This document shows, in pieces, positions 41,462 through 54,300 of a stretch of DNA of 64,000 nt (position 1 is the first letter of the stretch; each line of letters opens with the position of its first letter). Source of the DNA: Viola odorata (taxonomy: Eukaryota; Streptophyta; Magnoliopsida; Malpighiales; Violaceae). Location: positions 58,690,304 through 58,754,303 of the forward strand of contig OY829537.1 in the NCBI GenBank assembly GCA_963691705.1, read 5' to 3'. Position numbers and translations under genes: made by a program. The notes under the pieces were generated by a model. The model did not search any database. It was given only the letters and a program-made list of their open reading frames with translations, and was not told the origin of the DNA.

Positions 41462-42915
41462 AGCATTTTGTCAGAACTGGGCTATATGTGATGCTAACAC
41501 AGAAGAAGGACACTATAATTCCTTGGTTCCTGATTCTCCAGGCCTCCTCTTTAGGCATTTTGGTGTGTACTTGTGGTTAAGTGTATAATCAAAGCTTATT
41601 TGGAAAAGATGAATTGTGGGATGGGTGCATGTATGGTTTGCAAGCTCGCTGGGTGATCCACAACCTGACTATGGCGTGGGTGGTCGAATTCTTATGGATG
41701 CAGTTACCGAAATATCAATACTAAGCTCTCATAAAGCTTAACATGGCTTGAACAATCCTGTTCTGTTCAGTTACTGGAAGAGGAGAGAGCCTGTGGAAAC
41801 AAGATTGAACAGATAATTACCTTAGAAGTTATGCAACTTGCAAGCCGGATCAAATATGCGGGTAACATGTTCTTGGATAGCTTTGCGATTTTAATCCTAT
41901 ATATTTTTCATGATATTGGTTTTGTTTTTATGCACGTTTCTGCGAATGAAGACGAAAAAGAGTTTCAGGTTAGTTTCATTGAATCTGCTTTGATCTGGAT
42001 TGCTTTGCGCAAGAAAATGTTCCTGGACTGTTTCTTCTGCTACTGCTTCTGTTTCAGGGTAAAGTATGATACTATTGTCTTTTTTGGGTCGGCAAAACGC
42101 AAAAGCATGATCCGACTTAAAGATGAAACTTAAAAGAAACATCAGAGTTATCAACCCAGCTGGGGTTACTCTTGAGTCAATTGGTCAAGAGAACCCATCA
42201 ATTTTTTTTCTTTTATAATTTTTTAATAGAGATAGTTGACTTGAATAATTAATTTTATTAATATTCTCAAATTGACTTAAATAAATTTATACTTTGTTCT
42301 AGTAACTCTGATTTTCATTATGCATCTATGATACAATTAATTAGATTAGACGGATTCTAAGACAAATTGAGGTATATAACAGGTAAATAATGTCTAGTTA
42401 AAAACTAAAACAGATCATTTATTTATTTATAATTATCCCAATATATCTCTTCCATTTCCGCAACCTAACTCAAATAGAATGCACTTTAAGATTATTTTTC
42501 TAATTCTAATATCAAAATAAAAAATTTAATTAGAAAAATATGACTTGTCATCTTCTGGGTCAACCTACAAACTGCCACGTTTGAAATTTCTGGGTCAGGC
42601 CTAGATTCATTTCTATACGGCACCAAACCCACTCGGACTAACTCAAATCTCGACGATCTTTATTTATTTATTTTATAAGTCACCTAGTTTCTAATGGGGT
42701 TAACTAATTTAGAGTGACACCGTTTTGGACTATTTTTAGTCACTTAAGTGGTACTAAATCTACCGGTGGCTAATGCTTAAATTCGATGTTTTGATTAATG
42801 CAGAACAATTTTAATACAGCTGATTGTAATTAGAAGTAATAGAGATATGCTTTCTTTTTAAAACAAAGGTATTTATTTGATCGAGGGAGTGTTTGTTGGG
42901 AGGGATGGAGATTAA
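41462..42915 (+). other. 3' untranslated and downstream flank of the transporter gene
   Basis: No second gene is supported. The first few hundred bases are of mixed composition and may be 3' UTR. A 100-codon frame at 41831-42133 has no recognisable domain. From 42180 the sequence is AT-rich. Confidence 0.5.
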
Positions 42916-44196
42916 GGTAGCGTTTGGTTGGCGGAATTAAGGAAGAAAGTGACTCGGGAATCTGAGATTCCGAGCTTTATTGTGTTTGGTTGCGACAAAG
43001 AATCACTTTCCCCTGGAATCCAACTTTCATTGACCGCTTTGACTTTCCAAAAAATGGGGGAAAGTGATTACTTGACTATGGGGTGGGGAGAGTGATTCTC
43101 CCTACAAGGAAAGTTTATTTTTTTGTTAAATGACATATTTGTCCAAAACTAATTATAAAAAATAACCTAATAAAGCGTCTTCTTCCTTCTCTGTTTTCTA
43201 AAATTTTGCCAAATTATATTAATTACACAAAAAATATATTAATTACATAAAACTATAATTAATTACATCAAAATTATTTTAATTACATCAAAATTAGAAT
43301 AATTACATCAAAATTAGAATAATCACATAAAAATTACATAGTAATGATGTAAATAATACTCCCTCCTTCCCCAATTAAATGTCTTTCTCACATCCCAATA
43401 TTCAGTAGGGAACGCATATCGAGGAGGCCGGATGAGGCACTATTTGACCCCAAAAAATTCCGTACTTTTTTTCGAACGTACGTTCATCCTTAACGTACTT
43501 CCGAGAAAAAATTCGGGGCAAAATTGTCTCAAATAGTGACTGTTCCGGCCGTCTTAAGGTACGTTCCGAAACAGTAAAAGCAAAAGCTAAAACGACGTTT
43601 AATTGGGGAAGGAGGGAGTAATAGGTAGAAGAAAATACGGTTAGGAACGGGAACAAATCATCCAAAAAATTCCGATCCTAAACTTGTCTATCTTATGTTT
43701 TTTTGCATTGCTAAAACAATATGTGTCATACTTTGTTATAATTTTTGTTATAATTTTCAAGGACTCTAATACGAAGGTTATGTCATTTGTCATTTTCTTT
43801 AACCTGCAAAAAACCATAGTTATAAAGCAAACTCATTTGATATTTTAATTGTTGAAAGATAGACAATTAAATAGAGAGAAAGTCTAACGTGTTTAGAGGA
43901 AACTGTATAACACAATATATATAGAAAAGAATAATTATACACCTAACAAGATAACAAAAAATACTTAATAAGATAACAAAGACACAAATATAGAAAATGA
44001 TAAAGTAGTTATTTTTTTTACTTTCTTTGAGGATTCCCAAGTACAAAACAAACACAATAATGTTACTTTTTCGGGAATCTTAAATCTCAACTAAACAAAA
44101 AAAACTAACATTCCTCTCAATCACTCTCCCTGGTATCATTCTCCCAGGAGAGTGATTTCAAGGGGGAAAATATCATTCCGTGAACCAAGTGCTACC
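42916..44196. mobile_element. PIF/Harbinger-like non-autonomous element, TAA target site
   Basis: Ends GGTAGCGTTTGGTT (left) and the reverse complement of AACCAAGTGCTACC (right) form diverged TIRs. TAA flanks both (42913-42915 and 44197-44199), the 3-bp TSD type of PIF/Harbinger. Inside the ends, ACTCTCC/GGAGAGTG-type blocks recur in inverted orientation (43070-43100, 44120-44155). There is no transposase. A Stowaway is nested inside. Confidence 0.75.
43359..43618. mobile_element. Stowaway MITE, 260 bp, nested, TA target site
   Basis: Terminal inverted repeats start CTCCCTCCTTCCCCAATTAA and end with the reverse complement. TA flanks at 43357-43358 and 43619-43620. No ORF is supported; the 87-codon minus frame is incidental. 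Confidence 0.92.
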
Positions 44197-44199
44197 TAA

Positions 44200-44324
44200 G
44201 AATAATAGAGGCGTGGAGGGATCTGAACCGTTGAGGAGACCTAACAATTAGGGGGAGTGTGGCAGCGAAACAAAGAGAAGCATCTCTCAAGTATGGAGTT
44301 GACTAGCCAACCCTAAAGGCCATC
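44200..44324. other. short unique spacer before the Ogre-like element
   Basis: No feature seen; the last five bases CCATC would be one copy of the Ogre TSD. Confidence 0.4.
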
Positions 44325-45026
44325 TGTTGCTACCCGATTTTTGACTTTCTATCACAACCTTTACGTTTTGCCACTTTTTAGCTTGTCTAGATCAAAATTC
44401 ATGTCGATTCTGGTCCTAGGCTAGTTTGTTTAAATTTTCTTGTCATTTCGTGCCTTTTTAATTTTTTCGTACTTTTAACTGTCTTTTCGCGAACTCCTAT
44501 CGGTCTCGAGTAAGGTTCCCGGGACCGAGTGCAGAACGCCCTTTTTCGTTATTTGATAATTACGTGTTAATTTTCTATTTCACGCCACCGCGTTCCGTTT
44601 CGTTCAATTTTTGTCGTAAGGACATTTATTTTGCGCGCGAACGTTTTGTTATTTCCGAAGGAGAAAATACAGGCGTCGAAACAGCTTTCGCATATTTTCA
44701 CTGTATATTACTTTTCTCGTCTTATTTTTTTGCACGCTTTGGTTCCCTCGGTTCGGGTTTATTTTCGTTCTCGAGCGTCTTCGCTCGTACCAAAATATCC
44801 TGTTCGTATGGGAATTAATGCATTTTAATGCATGTTTATCATCCTCGTCACTTTTCCTCGTGCTGCCCTGGTCGACATGATTTATCATATTATTTTCAAA
44901 GCCTGTTTCCCACTGACACAGAACCCGAAGCTTGGAAGACCACGCTGGAATGTTTGGTTCTCCACTCACGGTTTGAAGCTCGAGCTCACGCCGACGTGCG
45001 CTTCACTTCGACCACGTCTCTTGTAC

Positions 45027-45035
45027 TATAAATAG
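45027..45035 (+). promoter_or_regulatory. TATA box of the Ogre LTR
   Basis: TATAAATAG in otherwise GC-rich surroundings, 700 bases into the LTR. Transcription would start near 45060, marking the U3/R boundary. Confidence 0.7.
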
Positions 45036-46467
45036 CGAGCGGTTCACCATCACGCGGGGACGGGTTGTCGCACCTACTCATCATCAACTTCAAACCAGAG
45101 CAAAGGAAAGCGTTGAAGGTAATCGTTTCCGAGCTCTCTCTCTCTAACTTCTCTCTTGATAATTTGCGTTTATACATGAATATACTGAATTGATGGCTTA
45201 AACTTGTTTTAAACGTTTGATTGTCAAGTTATATGGTCTGTTCTTGCTCCAATTTGAACATCTAAGGCTCGAGCTAATTAACCAATAATTTTTGACATTA
45301 ATGCATGTTTTCTTGCTATGGGAAATTGCTTGCGTTCCATGGATGTTTTGGGCTAGTTTTTGATAGGTTTTGTTCGTATGATGGTCGGATAATTCTCTGC
45401 ACGATTAGGAATTAGTTTCGGGTCGAATGATTGCGGGTTGTTGGTCACGTTTTTCTGGTTTGCCGAAGGGAGAACGCATGCCTTTTTCTACTGTTTTGCT
45501 TGCTGTTTTGCTACTGTTTTTACTGGGTTTCGTTGCTGCTATGGTTGGTAATCGTTCTGGGCTAGTTAGGGTGTAGTTCGTGGTGGTTTTGCAGCTGGTG
45601 TCGCCGGCCGTGGAGCGCCGGCGACGACGTGAAGGAGAACAGCCATACTGGCTGTTCTCGGCGAAGAAGATGAAGGTGACGGGCTGAAGCCCGTCCCTTC
45701 CTTCATTTAATTTCTGATGGGCTTGGCTTGGCCAAGCCCACATGTCCATTTTAGTTAATTTGTGCCAATTTTAAACATTCGTATGGTTTTCGTCAATTTA
45801 TTTAAATTGTTCGTATGCTTTTAACATGTTTAATTTGCTGAAAGTAATTGCCACATGATTAGTACGCTGTTTTATTTATTTTTACACCAAGTATGAGTTT
45901 TTATTTAATATACCATGAATTAAATAGTTTGCTTTACATGATTGTTTTATTTGCTATGTATTTGTGCTAATTTGTGATAAAAATTGTAAAATGCTCACAT
46001 GATGTATTTATTTATTTTCATGACTGTTTTGTATGAAATAAATGATGTGTGCACTTTTTATTATTTATTATCTTAAAATTCGTACTAACACTCTCATTTT
46101 GTAGGTATAAATTTCAAATCTTTCGACAAAAGTACGTATTTAATTTCTGTAATTTAATTTAAATATTTTCTGTAAGGACTTTGCATGCATAATATCCAAC
46201 AAATTAGAACACCAAGTAGGGGCCTATCCTGACCCATTAAAATCAAAAGCATCATTTTCACGCGTTCGTATGATAACTAATCGTCAATTATTTTAAATCG
46301 TATGTTTGGACCAATAATTAATTGCTAAACTTGTTGTAACAATTAATTGCTTATCTTCACTTGTTGTAATAAGTAATTACTCTTTATCAACTTGTTGTAA
46401 TTAATTAGCTATTCCAATTGTTGTAATAATTTTTTCAGATAATTATTCCGACCTCCAATCTGTAATA

Positions 46468-47157
46468 CTCCCTCCGTCATTTTTTATCTGTCTCTAGACA
46501 AAGAAACACAGTTTTTAAGGGTCACTGTTCATGTCAGTCCCTTGTTATTGTTTTCGTACAAATTTGTTCTCTTTTACTTTGAACGGAAAAATACACCCTT
46601 TATCAGCGTTTTTTATTGTCACCGCCGCCATAGAAAGGAGTGGACGGCCGTCTCGAGCCGGACACAGGTGGAACGAAGCTGATCGGAGCCTCCACGCGCC
46701 GCCACACTCGCGACGAAGCTTCCGTCGCTAATCCACGCGCCGCCACACGCGCGCGCGTCCATGCTCCGTTCCGGCCTCCGTGACCTACGTTCTGCTCGTC
46801 TCGTAATTTCCTGCCCAAATCTATGTTCTCCTTCGTGATCGGATCTACCAAACTCGTTTTATTTCGCATTTGAAATCGGAGGAGGAGAGAGAGTGTGGTC
46901 TAACTTTTTTTGACGCATTTCTGTCCATGTGCAGCAAGCATTTCAAATATGGTCCTTTAATTTTTTTGGTTTCTGTTTTTACCCCGTATGACGCCCGTCT
47001 CGTGTATAACACGGTTTGTCACGCAAGGGCCTTTTCGGTTAAAAAAAAGATTGAGGACCAAAATTATAAACTTTATTGAACAACACCCAAAGGCGTCAAT
47101 TAATCAGGGGCTTGGGTTTTTACTCTTGGGGCGTCATGTATATAATGACGGAGGGAG
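46468..47157. mobile_element. Stowaway-type MITE, 690 bp, TA target site, with empty-site copy
   Basis: Ends CTCCCTCCGTCATT and AATGACGGAGGGAG are inverted repeats; TA flanks at 46466-46467 and 47158-47159. The second LTR copy (62975-62990) has the uninterrupted sequence with a single TA, which proves insertion. The middle is unusually GC-rich (46620-46790, with GCGCGCGCG) for a MITE and lacks any transposase frame. Confidence 0.95.
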
Positions 47158-48065
47158 TAATTAGGTAAGTAGCTGGTTTGTAATATTTAGATAAGTAGTC
47201 TTATTCTTGAATTAAGGTTTGTAATAATTAGTTAAGTAGTTAAAAAATCGTGTATGTTTGTTATATCTACGTATTTATGTTAATTGTCATTAACAACGGT
47301 TTTGAAGAGATGGATCGATCGGGGATCGTCCAAAAAGGTAAGATTACCTTAGAACGCTTCCTTGTATGTTGATAACAAAGGTCCAAAGCCTTAATCGTCG
47401 CAAGCATGATCACTTAGGCAACAATAGAACCACCCTACGCGTATGCATGACATATAGAATTGCTATCAAATAGAATCCACCCACATGCTTACGTGTTTAT
47501 ATCACTCGCGTTTAAATGCCATGTAATAAACTGCTTTTCTTGTTATATGATATGCCTGATGGCTCCAAAGGCCATGCTAACCTACGTGCATTCATAAAGA
47601 TGTACTCTGTTAGTTTCAGCCATGACAGATCATGTAGTAACTAAGTCATGCATGGCCCAATGAAAAAGGTGAGCGTCCGCTCTAGCATCGAGACAAAATG
47701 GTAACCCCATCCCTCGAACCCCACGGAAATAACACGACCCAAATGCTAAGATGTAACGTCACCTTAGAGGGCCAAATTACATGTTCAAAATATTTTAAAA
47801 CACCTCGCATACCGGTAACCTTTTTTTAAGGATGTGACTTGGGTGCCTAACACCTTCCCAAGTCCATAAATACGACCTCGAACCATCGTTCTTTGGTTTA
47901 GACCATTGTGCCTTAGTTTGTTTTATTTTATGCCATCGATTAGGTTCCCTAAACCTTAGAAAAATAGGGTGGCGACTTCATTGCATTATGCGAAGCATCC
48001 ATTTATGCTTAGCATCCGCCGCGAACCTTAAACTCGTTTTCAACGAAAAAGGGGGTGCGACAGTT

Positions 48066-48083
48066 TGGCGACTTCACTGGGGA
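48066..48083 (+). promoter_or_regulatory. primer-binding site of the Ogre-like element
   Basis: TGGCGACTTCACTGGGGA begins three bases past the LTR end. It matches the Tat/Ogre-type site that I recall as tRNA-Arg-complementary. Confidence 0.75.
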
Positions 48084-48690
48084 CTAGTAGGGTCGAAGCC
48101 GGTTTTATGGTGTTTGCTTTGTTTTGCTTGCTTTATTAAACTATTTTCGTGGCTATTTGTTATTGCTTTGATCAACTATTACATACATTGCATGCATAGG
48201 CCCTACACCCAAGGGTCGCCTCACCAAATAGGTTTAGGACGGGGATTAGTGACACCCTAGGGCACGAGTCCTGGGTAATGTTCATCAAACCCAACCCGCT
48301 CGAACCCTTAAAGCTAGCCGGACGGTCAGCCTCCAATTCTGGTAAGCGAACTCGGTAGACATGATTCAATCATTTGCCTATGAAAATGATTGAAAAGTGA
48401 CATGGGTTCGTGGGAAGGAATAGGTGGTCGCCTTACGACACTTTTTGGACCATTCTATGGTATCGTCGGGAACCTTCAGGCCGTTAGAACTTTAGTCGAC
48501 GTCAAAAGCCCCTATCACGTGCATCATATTTGTTTTGTCGTGGCTTGGTTTACCACGTTTTCTATTCCTTTCTTTTCCCTTCCGCAATAATCTAGTAATG
48601 CATGTAAAGGACTTAATCCTATATTTATTGCGAATTACTAATACAGGAATTCTGTTAATTCTTTTCCAGGATTCATCCTACTTTGATCAA
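48084..48690 (+). other. 5' untranslated region of the Ogre-like element
   Basis: No coding domain is seen. A splice-acceptor-like TTCTTTTCCAG ends at 48669, 21 bases before the ORF1 ATG at 48691, and could pair with a donor in the LTR at 45119. Confidence 0.5.
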
Positions 48691-50417
48691 ATGACTGTGC
48701 CTACTTTGCTTTCGCTTGATACTTTCGGGGGTAGAAGCTTTGATACCCAAGCCACACAAGGAGATATGCTCCAGCCTAACTTCATCCCAGACATCTCCAC
48801 CAAAATTAAGATAGAGGTTACAGGATTTGAGGTAACCAGGATTAGGAAGTTGAGGAATGAGTTGACTCGGGAGGAAGAGACTCAATTTGCATGTAAATAT
48901 GGGAATCTATTGACCATGACTGAGGTTAAAACCGACTGGGGCTGCATTCGAGCTGTTCTGAAGTTTTGGGATCCGTATTACCGTTGCTTCTCTTTTGACG
49001 GAGGAATAGACTTGACTCCCACGCTAGAGGAATACTCCACAATGATGGGCTTCGCCCCTCCCATTTCATCCATTTACCAGAACGTTCGCCTTGATTCTCC
49101 TAGCGTCAAAGCTAGGCTCGATCGCGGTTTGGATATTCCCGCTCGTGTTTTGGAAGGCAACTATGTGTGGTGCTGGTTGGACATAGAAAAACAGTTCTGG
49201 AGGTCCCAAGGGTAAGCTCGCCTAAGGATCCTAGCCTTTGCGGTAGTAGGACTCATTTTGTTTCCCAAGATGAAAGACGTAATTGATTTCGAAGCAGCCA
49301 ATGTTTTCTTTGAAATGGAAGCCAACGCCATCAATCCTACCACGGCTATCCTAGCCGAGACTTTTCGGGCATTGGACCTAGGTCGAAGGAAAGGCAAAGG
49401 GAGACTCACATGTTGCACTCAGTTGTTAACAGCTTGGCTACTTAGCCATTTCAAGCAAGCACCAAACCGGTCTATCTTCTCGGTGATTCATTCACGCCAA
49501 GGCCCTCTAACCGAAGTTATAACCGCAATGACCGACAGCCAGTGGAAGATGGAAAACAAAGACGTGTGGGTTGAGAGGTTCTTGAATCTATCAGAAGGTG
49601 ACTTTGATTGGCATGCCAAGTGGCTACGAGCCGCCAATCCTATAGTTGTTGCGGATCCTTGCCATGGGTTCCTTTAATCGGGGCTCGAGGATGCGTCCAC
49701 TATTGCCCCGCCCTGGTCTTGCGACAATTTTGCATCATGCAAATAATCCCTGCGACATTTGGCATGACAGAATCAAGTGTACCTCACGCCGCAGATAATC
49801 TGAATTGCCTCCAATACGCTCACGATTGGGCTCACCCGTCTTACCTCGAAGGACACACCATCCCAGTCTGGCCGATGCCAGAATACACACAATGGAGGAG
49901 GGCTCGCACCAATGGAAATATTCTACCTCGCCCCGAAAATTGCAAACCAGCGAAAGAAGGAGGCGGGTCGCACGCCGGCAAAGCATTTGAGGCCCTCGCC
50001 TACGCCCAATTACTAAATCAGTTGCACGCGATAACAGGGGAAAGGAATCAACTTGCTGCAGAGAAGGAGAAGTGGTTGGCACAAAAAATGGACCTAGAAC
50101 TCATGATACACGAGTGGGAAAAGCGCTACCGAGACAGCATCAGGGTATACATGGCGAGTCAAAAATCAAGCCTTGACGACTTCAAGAAACGTATGAGTAA
50201 GGAAGTGGCCAGGAGGAAGGCGTCTAGCGCGTTAATCAAGGATAAAAATGCGGTAATAAAGGTTTTGACAGACCTTGCTAGTGAGAAGAGTGGGGAGAAC
50301 CAAGTCCTACGAGCACATATAGATACACTGGAAGCCGAAATAGCTATGCAAGTAATGGAACTGGCATCGCTAGAATACGTCGGGAATGAACAAGCGGGTT
50401 CCATCTTCCAAGGTTGA
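48691..50417 (+). pseudogene. Ogre ORF1 (plant-specific, function unknown), one stop and one frameshift
   Basis: From ATG 48691 the protein shows FWDPYYRCFSFDGGIDLTPTLEEYS, then after a stop (taa, 49213-49215) LILFPKMKDVIDF, NPTTAILAETFRALDLGRRKGKGR and QLLTAWLLSHF. This pattern is the ORF1 product upstream of gag in Ogre-type elements and related plant proteins (DUF7745-like, from memory). A frameshift lies at 49660-49680, after which the frame 49682-50417 continues with LIGARGCVHYCPALVLRQF and ends in a long coiled coil (about 50010-50380). The role is unknown; the coiled coil suggests self-association. Total length is about 575 codons. Confidence 0.8.
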
Positions 50418-51381
50418 CACAAGAGCATGTGCCCGACGCTCCGAACCTTGCCTTTTTGCCCAGAAAACGTAACTGCTAGGCTTTTGTCTACTGGCTTTAG
50501 ATGAATGTAGATACTTGATCCAACGTATATCGGGTGGGTCTTTTGTGAAAAAATAATCATCAATGACAAAAGCTTGTAAATTATCCGGATAAATCATATG
50601 AATTTTCCTTCGTACAAAGCACTATGTACGGGTACTGAGAGGCCATTAACCATGAATGTACGACTCTCCTCAAAATCAAAGAGATACAAAAAAAAAAAAA
50701 GCCAATAAAAAACTGACATTGGAGTTGAAATGCGCACTTGCAAAAATTAAGAACGCGAGAAATAGTTGTTTTGAATTCGGCCGCACACCTTTTTACTTTG
50801 GCCGATATGAATGCTTTTGGCTCCAAATTGTCCTTCGGCCAAACTCCTCCAAAACAGAGCTTGGGCCTTATCAGACACCATGAATATTGCTCAAGATGCT
50901 TCTAAGCCAAAGCTTCATTGTTATCCTCATTTTAAACCTCACCTCTATCACCCAAATACTTGCCAGAACACCATAACATAAAAACACTCACAAAGCTCAA
51001 AAAAAAAAAGAAAAAGAAAGAAAAGAAAAAAAGGGAGTTCTAAACGGCTTGAACTTCAGTTACCCACGTGGGTTTGTGTCAAGGAATTCATTTAGAATAC
51101 CCAAGATGACGTCGCATCGATGGAATAAAGCAAAGATCTCCCTCATATCTCCTTCAAATACGATGACCCAAAATGACCGTTTCTTGCTCCTCCTAAAGTA
51201 TCAAGCGAAAGAGTGGCCGGAAGATTGAGCAAAGTAGCATGGGGACCGCGGATTGCATGTCATATACATGTGAACATTTATGCTTATCGTTTTTGTTTTG
51301 TTTATTTTTCAGGTAACAATAGCTCCTCAAAGGAAAACTACTTCCCCTGGGCCCCTCGTGACTAGACTTCAGGCCCGAAAA
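50418..51381 (+). other. ORF1-gag spacer
   Basis: No gene seen. A-rich runs at 50687-50700 and 50999-51040. A TTTATTTTTCAG acceptor-like site ends at 51313, before the gag frame; the first codons of the open frame from 51280 are probably intronic or untranslated. Confidence 0.55.
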
Positions 51382-54300
51382 ATGGCTGAACAAGCAAGGA
51401 CAGAAGAGATATTGGCTGCCAGAATAACAGAGTTGGAAGAGCAAGTCAGGGTTACTACAGAGAGGACGACTCAGACCGAAAAGGAGCGAGATCAGGCAAC
51501 TAATGAGTTCCCACCCGGTTTTGACCCTACTCAGATGATGGGACCTTTTTCATCCACTATCACTGGACCCACAGGACCCCAGTCATTTATTATGATGCCC
51601 ACGGGTCAATGGAAATGGACTGGTCCGTCCGCCGGACCTAGTATTGTGAATCCTGTAACCACCACAGATGGAGAAGCTACTGCAGCTCTGCAGGATTCCT
51701 TAGTCAACCTCACTTTAGACCCGGGTCAGAGTCTGATTCATCCGGAATCCCAAGGCTTTCGCCCTCCTCAGGGCCACTACAATCAAGGCATGATCCCCGA
51801 CCCTACGGGAATTCGTCCTCCTTCCGTTGATCCGACGCAACCACTGTTCACATCTGAACCCCTACCACCCTTTGGTCCTAGCATGGTTGACATGGAGAGG
51901 CCGAATATGGATAGAATGAACCTGCTTGAGGAAAGACTTAGAGCTGTTGAAGGAACAGACCCTTTTGACCCTACGGGCCCAGCGGACATGTGCATGGTCC
52001 CAGGGATTGTGATGCCTCCCAAATACAGAGTTCCGGATTTCGAGAAGTACACTGGGGTCGAGTGCCCAAGGAATCATATCAAGGCTTATTGCAATAAGAT
52101 GGCCGAAATGATACACAATGAGCCTCTTCTGATCCATCTGTTTAGAGAAAGTTTGGCCAAGCATGCATTAACTTGGTATATGGGTTTAGACCGAGTCAAG
52201 ATCAAAACCTGGAGGGATCTATCTGATGTTTTTTTCAAGCAATACAAATTCAACATGGAGGTGGCACCAGACCGCTCAGATCTCCAGGACCTAGAGAAGA
52301 AAGTTGGTGAGTCGGTGAAGACCTACGCTCAGAGATGGAGAGAACTAGCGGCTAGGATCTCCCCGCCCCTAAGCGACAAAGAGCTCATAGCCATCTTTGT
52401 GAACACTTTTAAAGCCCCTTACTACACGTACCTCATCTCTAATCCATCGAACAATTTTTCTGACATGGTTTTGATAGCAGAGAGAGTTGAACAAGGGATC
52501 AAGACAGGAAGAATAGTTACTTCTGAAGCAACACCTAAGAAAGCGCCTCCAGTGAAAAAGGAGGTCGGCTTTGTGTCTCAACAACCCAATTATCGGCAGC
52601 CCTTTGCGCCACAACCATACCATGCGCCCTCACCATATCAATCACCATATTTCCCTCCACCAATGCCCAATGTTAATGTAGCTCCGCAATACCCCGCTCA
52701 GCTTCCACCTTATCAATATCCACCACCACAAATACCACAACCTGCACAACCTAGACCATATAACCCACCAAAGAACCCTGGTAACCAAACAACTCAAACT
52801 AACCGTTTCCCACAGGGACCGCCACCACCCCTTCCTCTTCCTGCAGGGGAGATCTACAAGCACCTCCTAGCCGCTGGACAAATTGTGCCAACTCCCGCAC
52901 AACCTGTACTCCCTCCTTACCCAAAGTGGTATGACCCTAGTGCAAAGTGCGAATACCATGCAGGGGCTCCAGGTCACACCATGGATAATTGCTATGCCTT
53001 CAAGATGAAGGTGCAACAACTAATCAAGAGTGGTTGGATTTCCTTCGAAGGGGCGGCCAAAGGGCCTAACATCACTACCAATCCCCTCCCAAATCACGCC
53101 CAAGGAAGTGGAGGGGTGAACGCTGTCTCCTTGGAAAAGGTTAAGGATCCCTTCCCTCTCCTTTTGGAGTTACCTCAGGAAAGACTCTTCGCCGCACTAG
53201 TCGGATGTGGTTACATCCTACAATCACAAGAGGGCTTGAGTGTTTGTTTATTTTGTCATCGAGCAAAAGACCACGGAATCCGTGACTGCAGTCTTTTTAC
53301 GGCAAAAATGAAACAGCTTGTGAGTTTTGGGGTTATTCAAGTTGGAAGGAAAACCCCAGAAGTAGAAGAAATCAATGTCGTGGGAGATGGACCTCCCACC
53401 CCATATATCTTTAAGTGTATAGCTCAAGCTGAGGCACCCGTCGTGACACCCTTCAAGCTAGTCTTCAAGTTTGCTCAGAACACTCCTAGCCAAGACTTGC
53501 ATGCCGTCCCATTTGACTACGGGTACACGGTCGTCGCCACTCCGCCTTTTGCTACACCAATGGCCGAAACCTTTAATATTGGGGGCATGACTCGCACCGG
53601 GAGATGTTACACTTCAGAAGAAGTTGAGAAACAAAGGTTGGCCAAAGGGAAAGGCCTAGTGATTCCCGAGGAAATAGTGGAAAAAGAGCAAAGGGGGAAT
53701 GAACCCGTGACTGAAGAAGATGCGACTGAATTCTTGAAAATCATGAAAAGAAGCGAGTTCAATGTCATTGAACAGCTAAAGAAGACTCCAGCTCGCATCT
53801 CCATAATGGAACTGATCCTCACTTCTGAACCTCACCGTCGATCCCTTTTGAAAGTCTTGAATGAGGCTTTCGTGACTAAAGACATTACCGTGGAAGGAGT
53901 GGGAAACCTTGTAGGGAGAATCCAAGCTCTAAGTACCATCACCTTCTCTGAAGAGGAAATTGACCCTGAGGGGACGAATCACAACAAGGCCCTCTACATA
54001 ACAGTGGAATGTAAGGGCCATGTTATAGCCAAGGCATTAATTGATAATGGGTCCACGCTGAATGTTATGCCCAAGCATGTCCTCGCACAATTGCCAATAG
54101 ACATGGCTCTTCTGAAGCCGAGTGGATTGATGGCCAGGGCATTCGACGGAACCATCCGAGAGATCATCGGGAGCCTTGATTTGGATATGGTAATAGGGCC
54201 CCATACTTTCACTTTGACGTTCCAAATTATGGAAATCGAGCCCGCCTACAGCATGCTTTTAGGGCGACCTTGGATCCACTCCGCAGGTGTCGTTCCCTCA

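Larger units (their letters stand above)
44325..48062 (+). mobile_element. 5' LTR of the Ogre-like element (contains a MITE)
   Basis: Starts TGTTGCTACCCG and ends GGGGGTGCGACA. Without the inserted MITE it is about 3.05 kb. A TATA box lies at 45027, and a splice-donor-like GAAGGTAATC at 45115-45124. Part 45994-48062 is matched at 62510-63885; part of its end is matched in reverse at 33493-33770. Confidence 0.88.

Noticed and set aside
41831..42133. 100-codon frame downstream of the transporter gene
   Set aside because: No domain, Cys/Phe-rich, probably 3' flank; no promoter or splice evidence.
53994..54225. Minus-strand frames opposite the Ogre protease
   Set aside because: Shadows of the well-supported plus-strand polyprotein.
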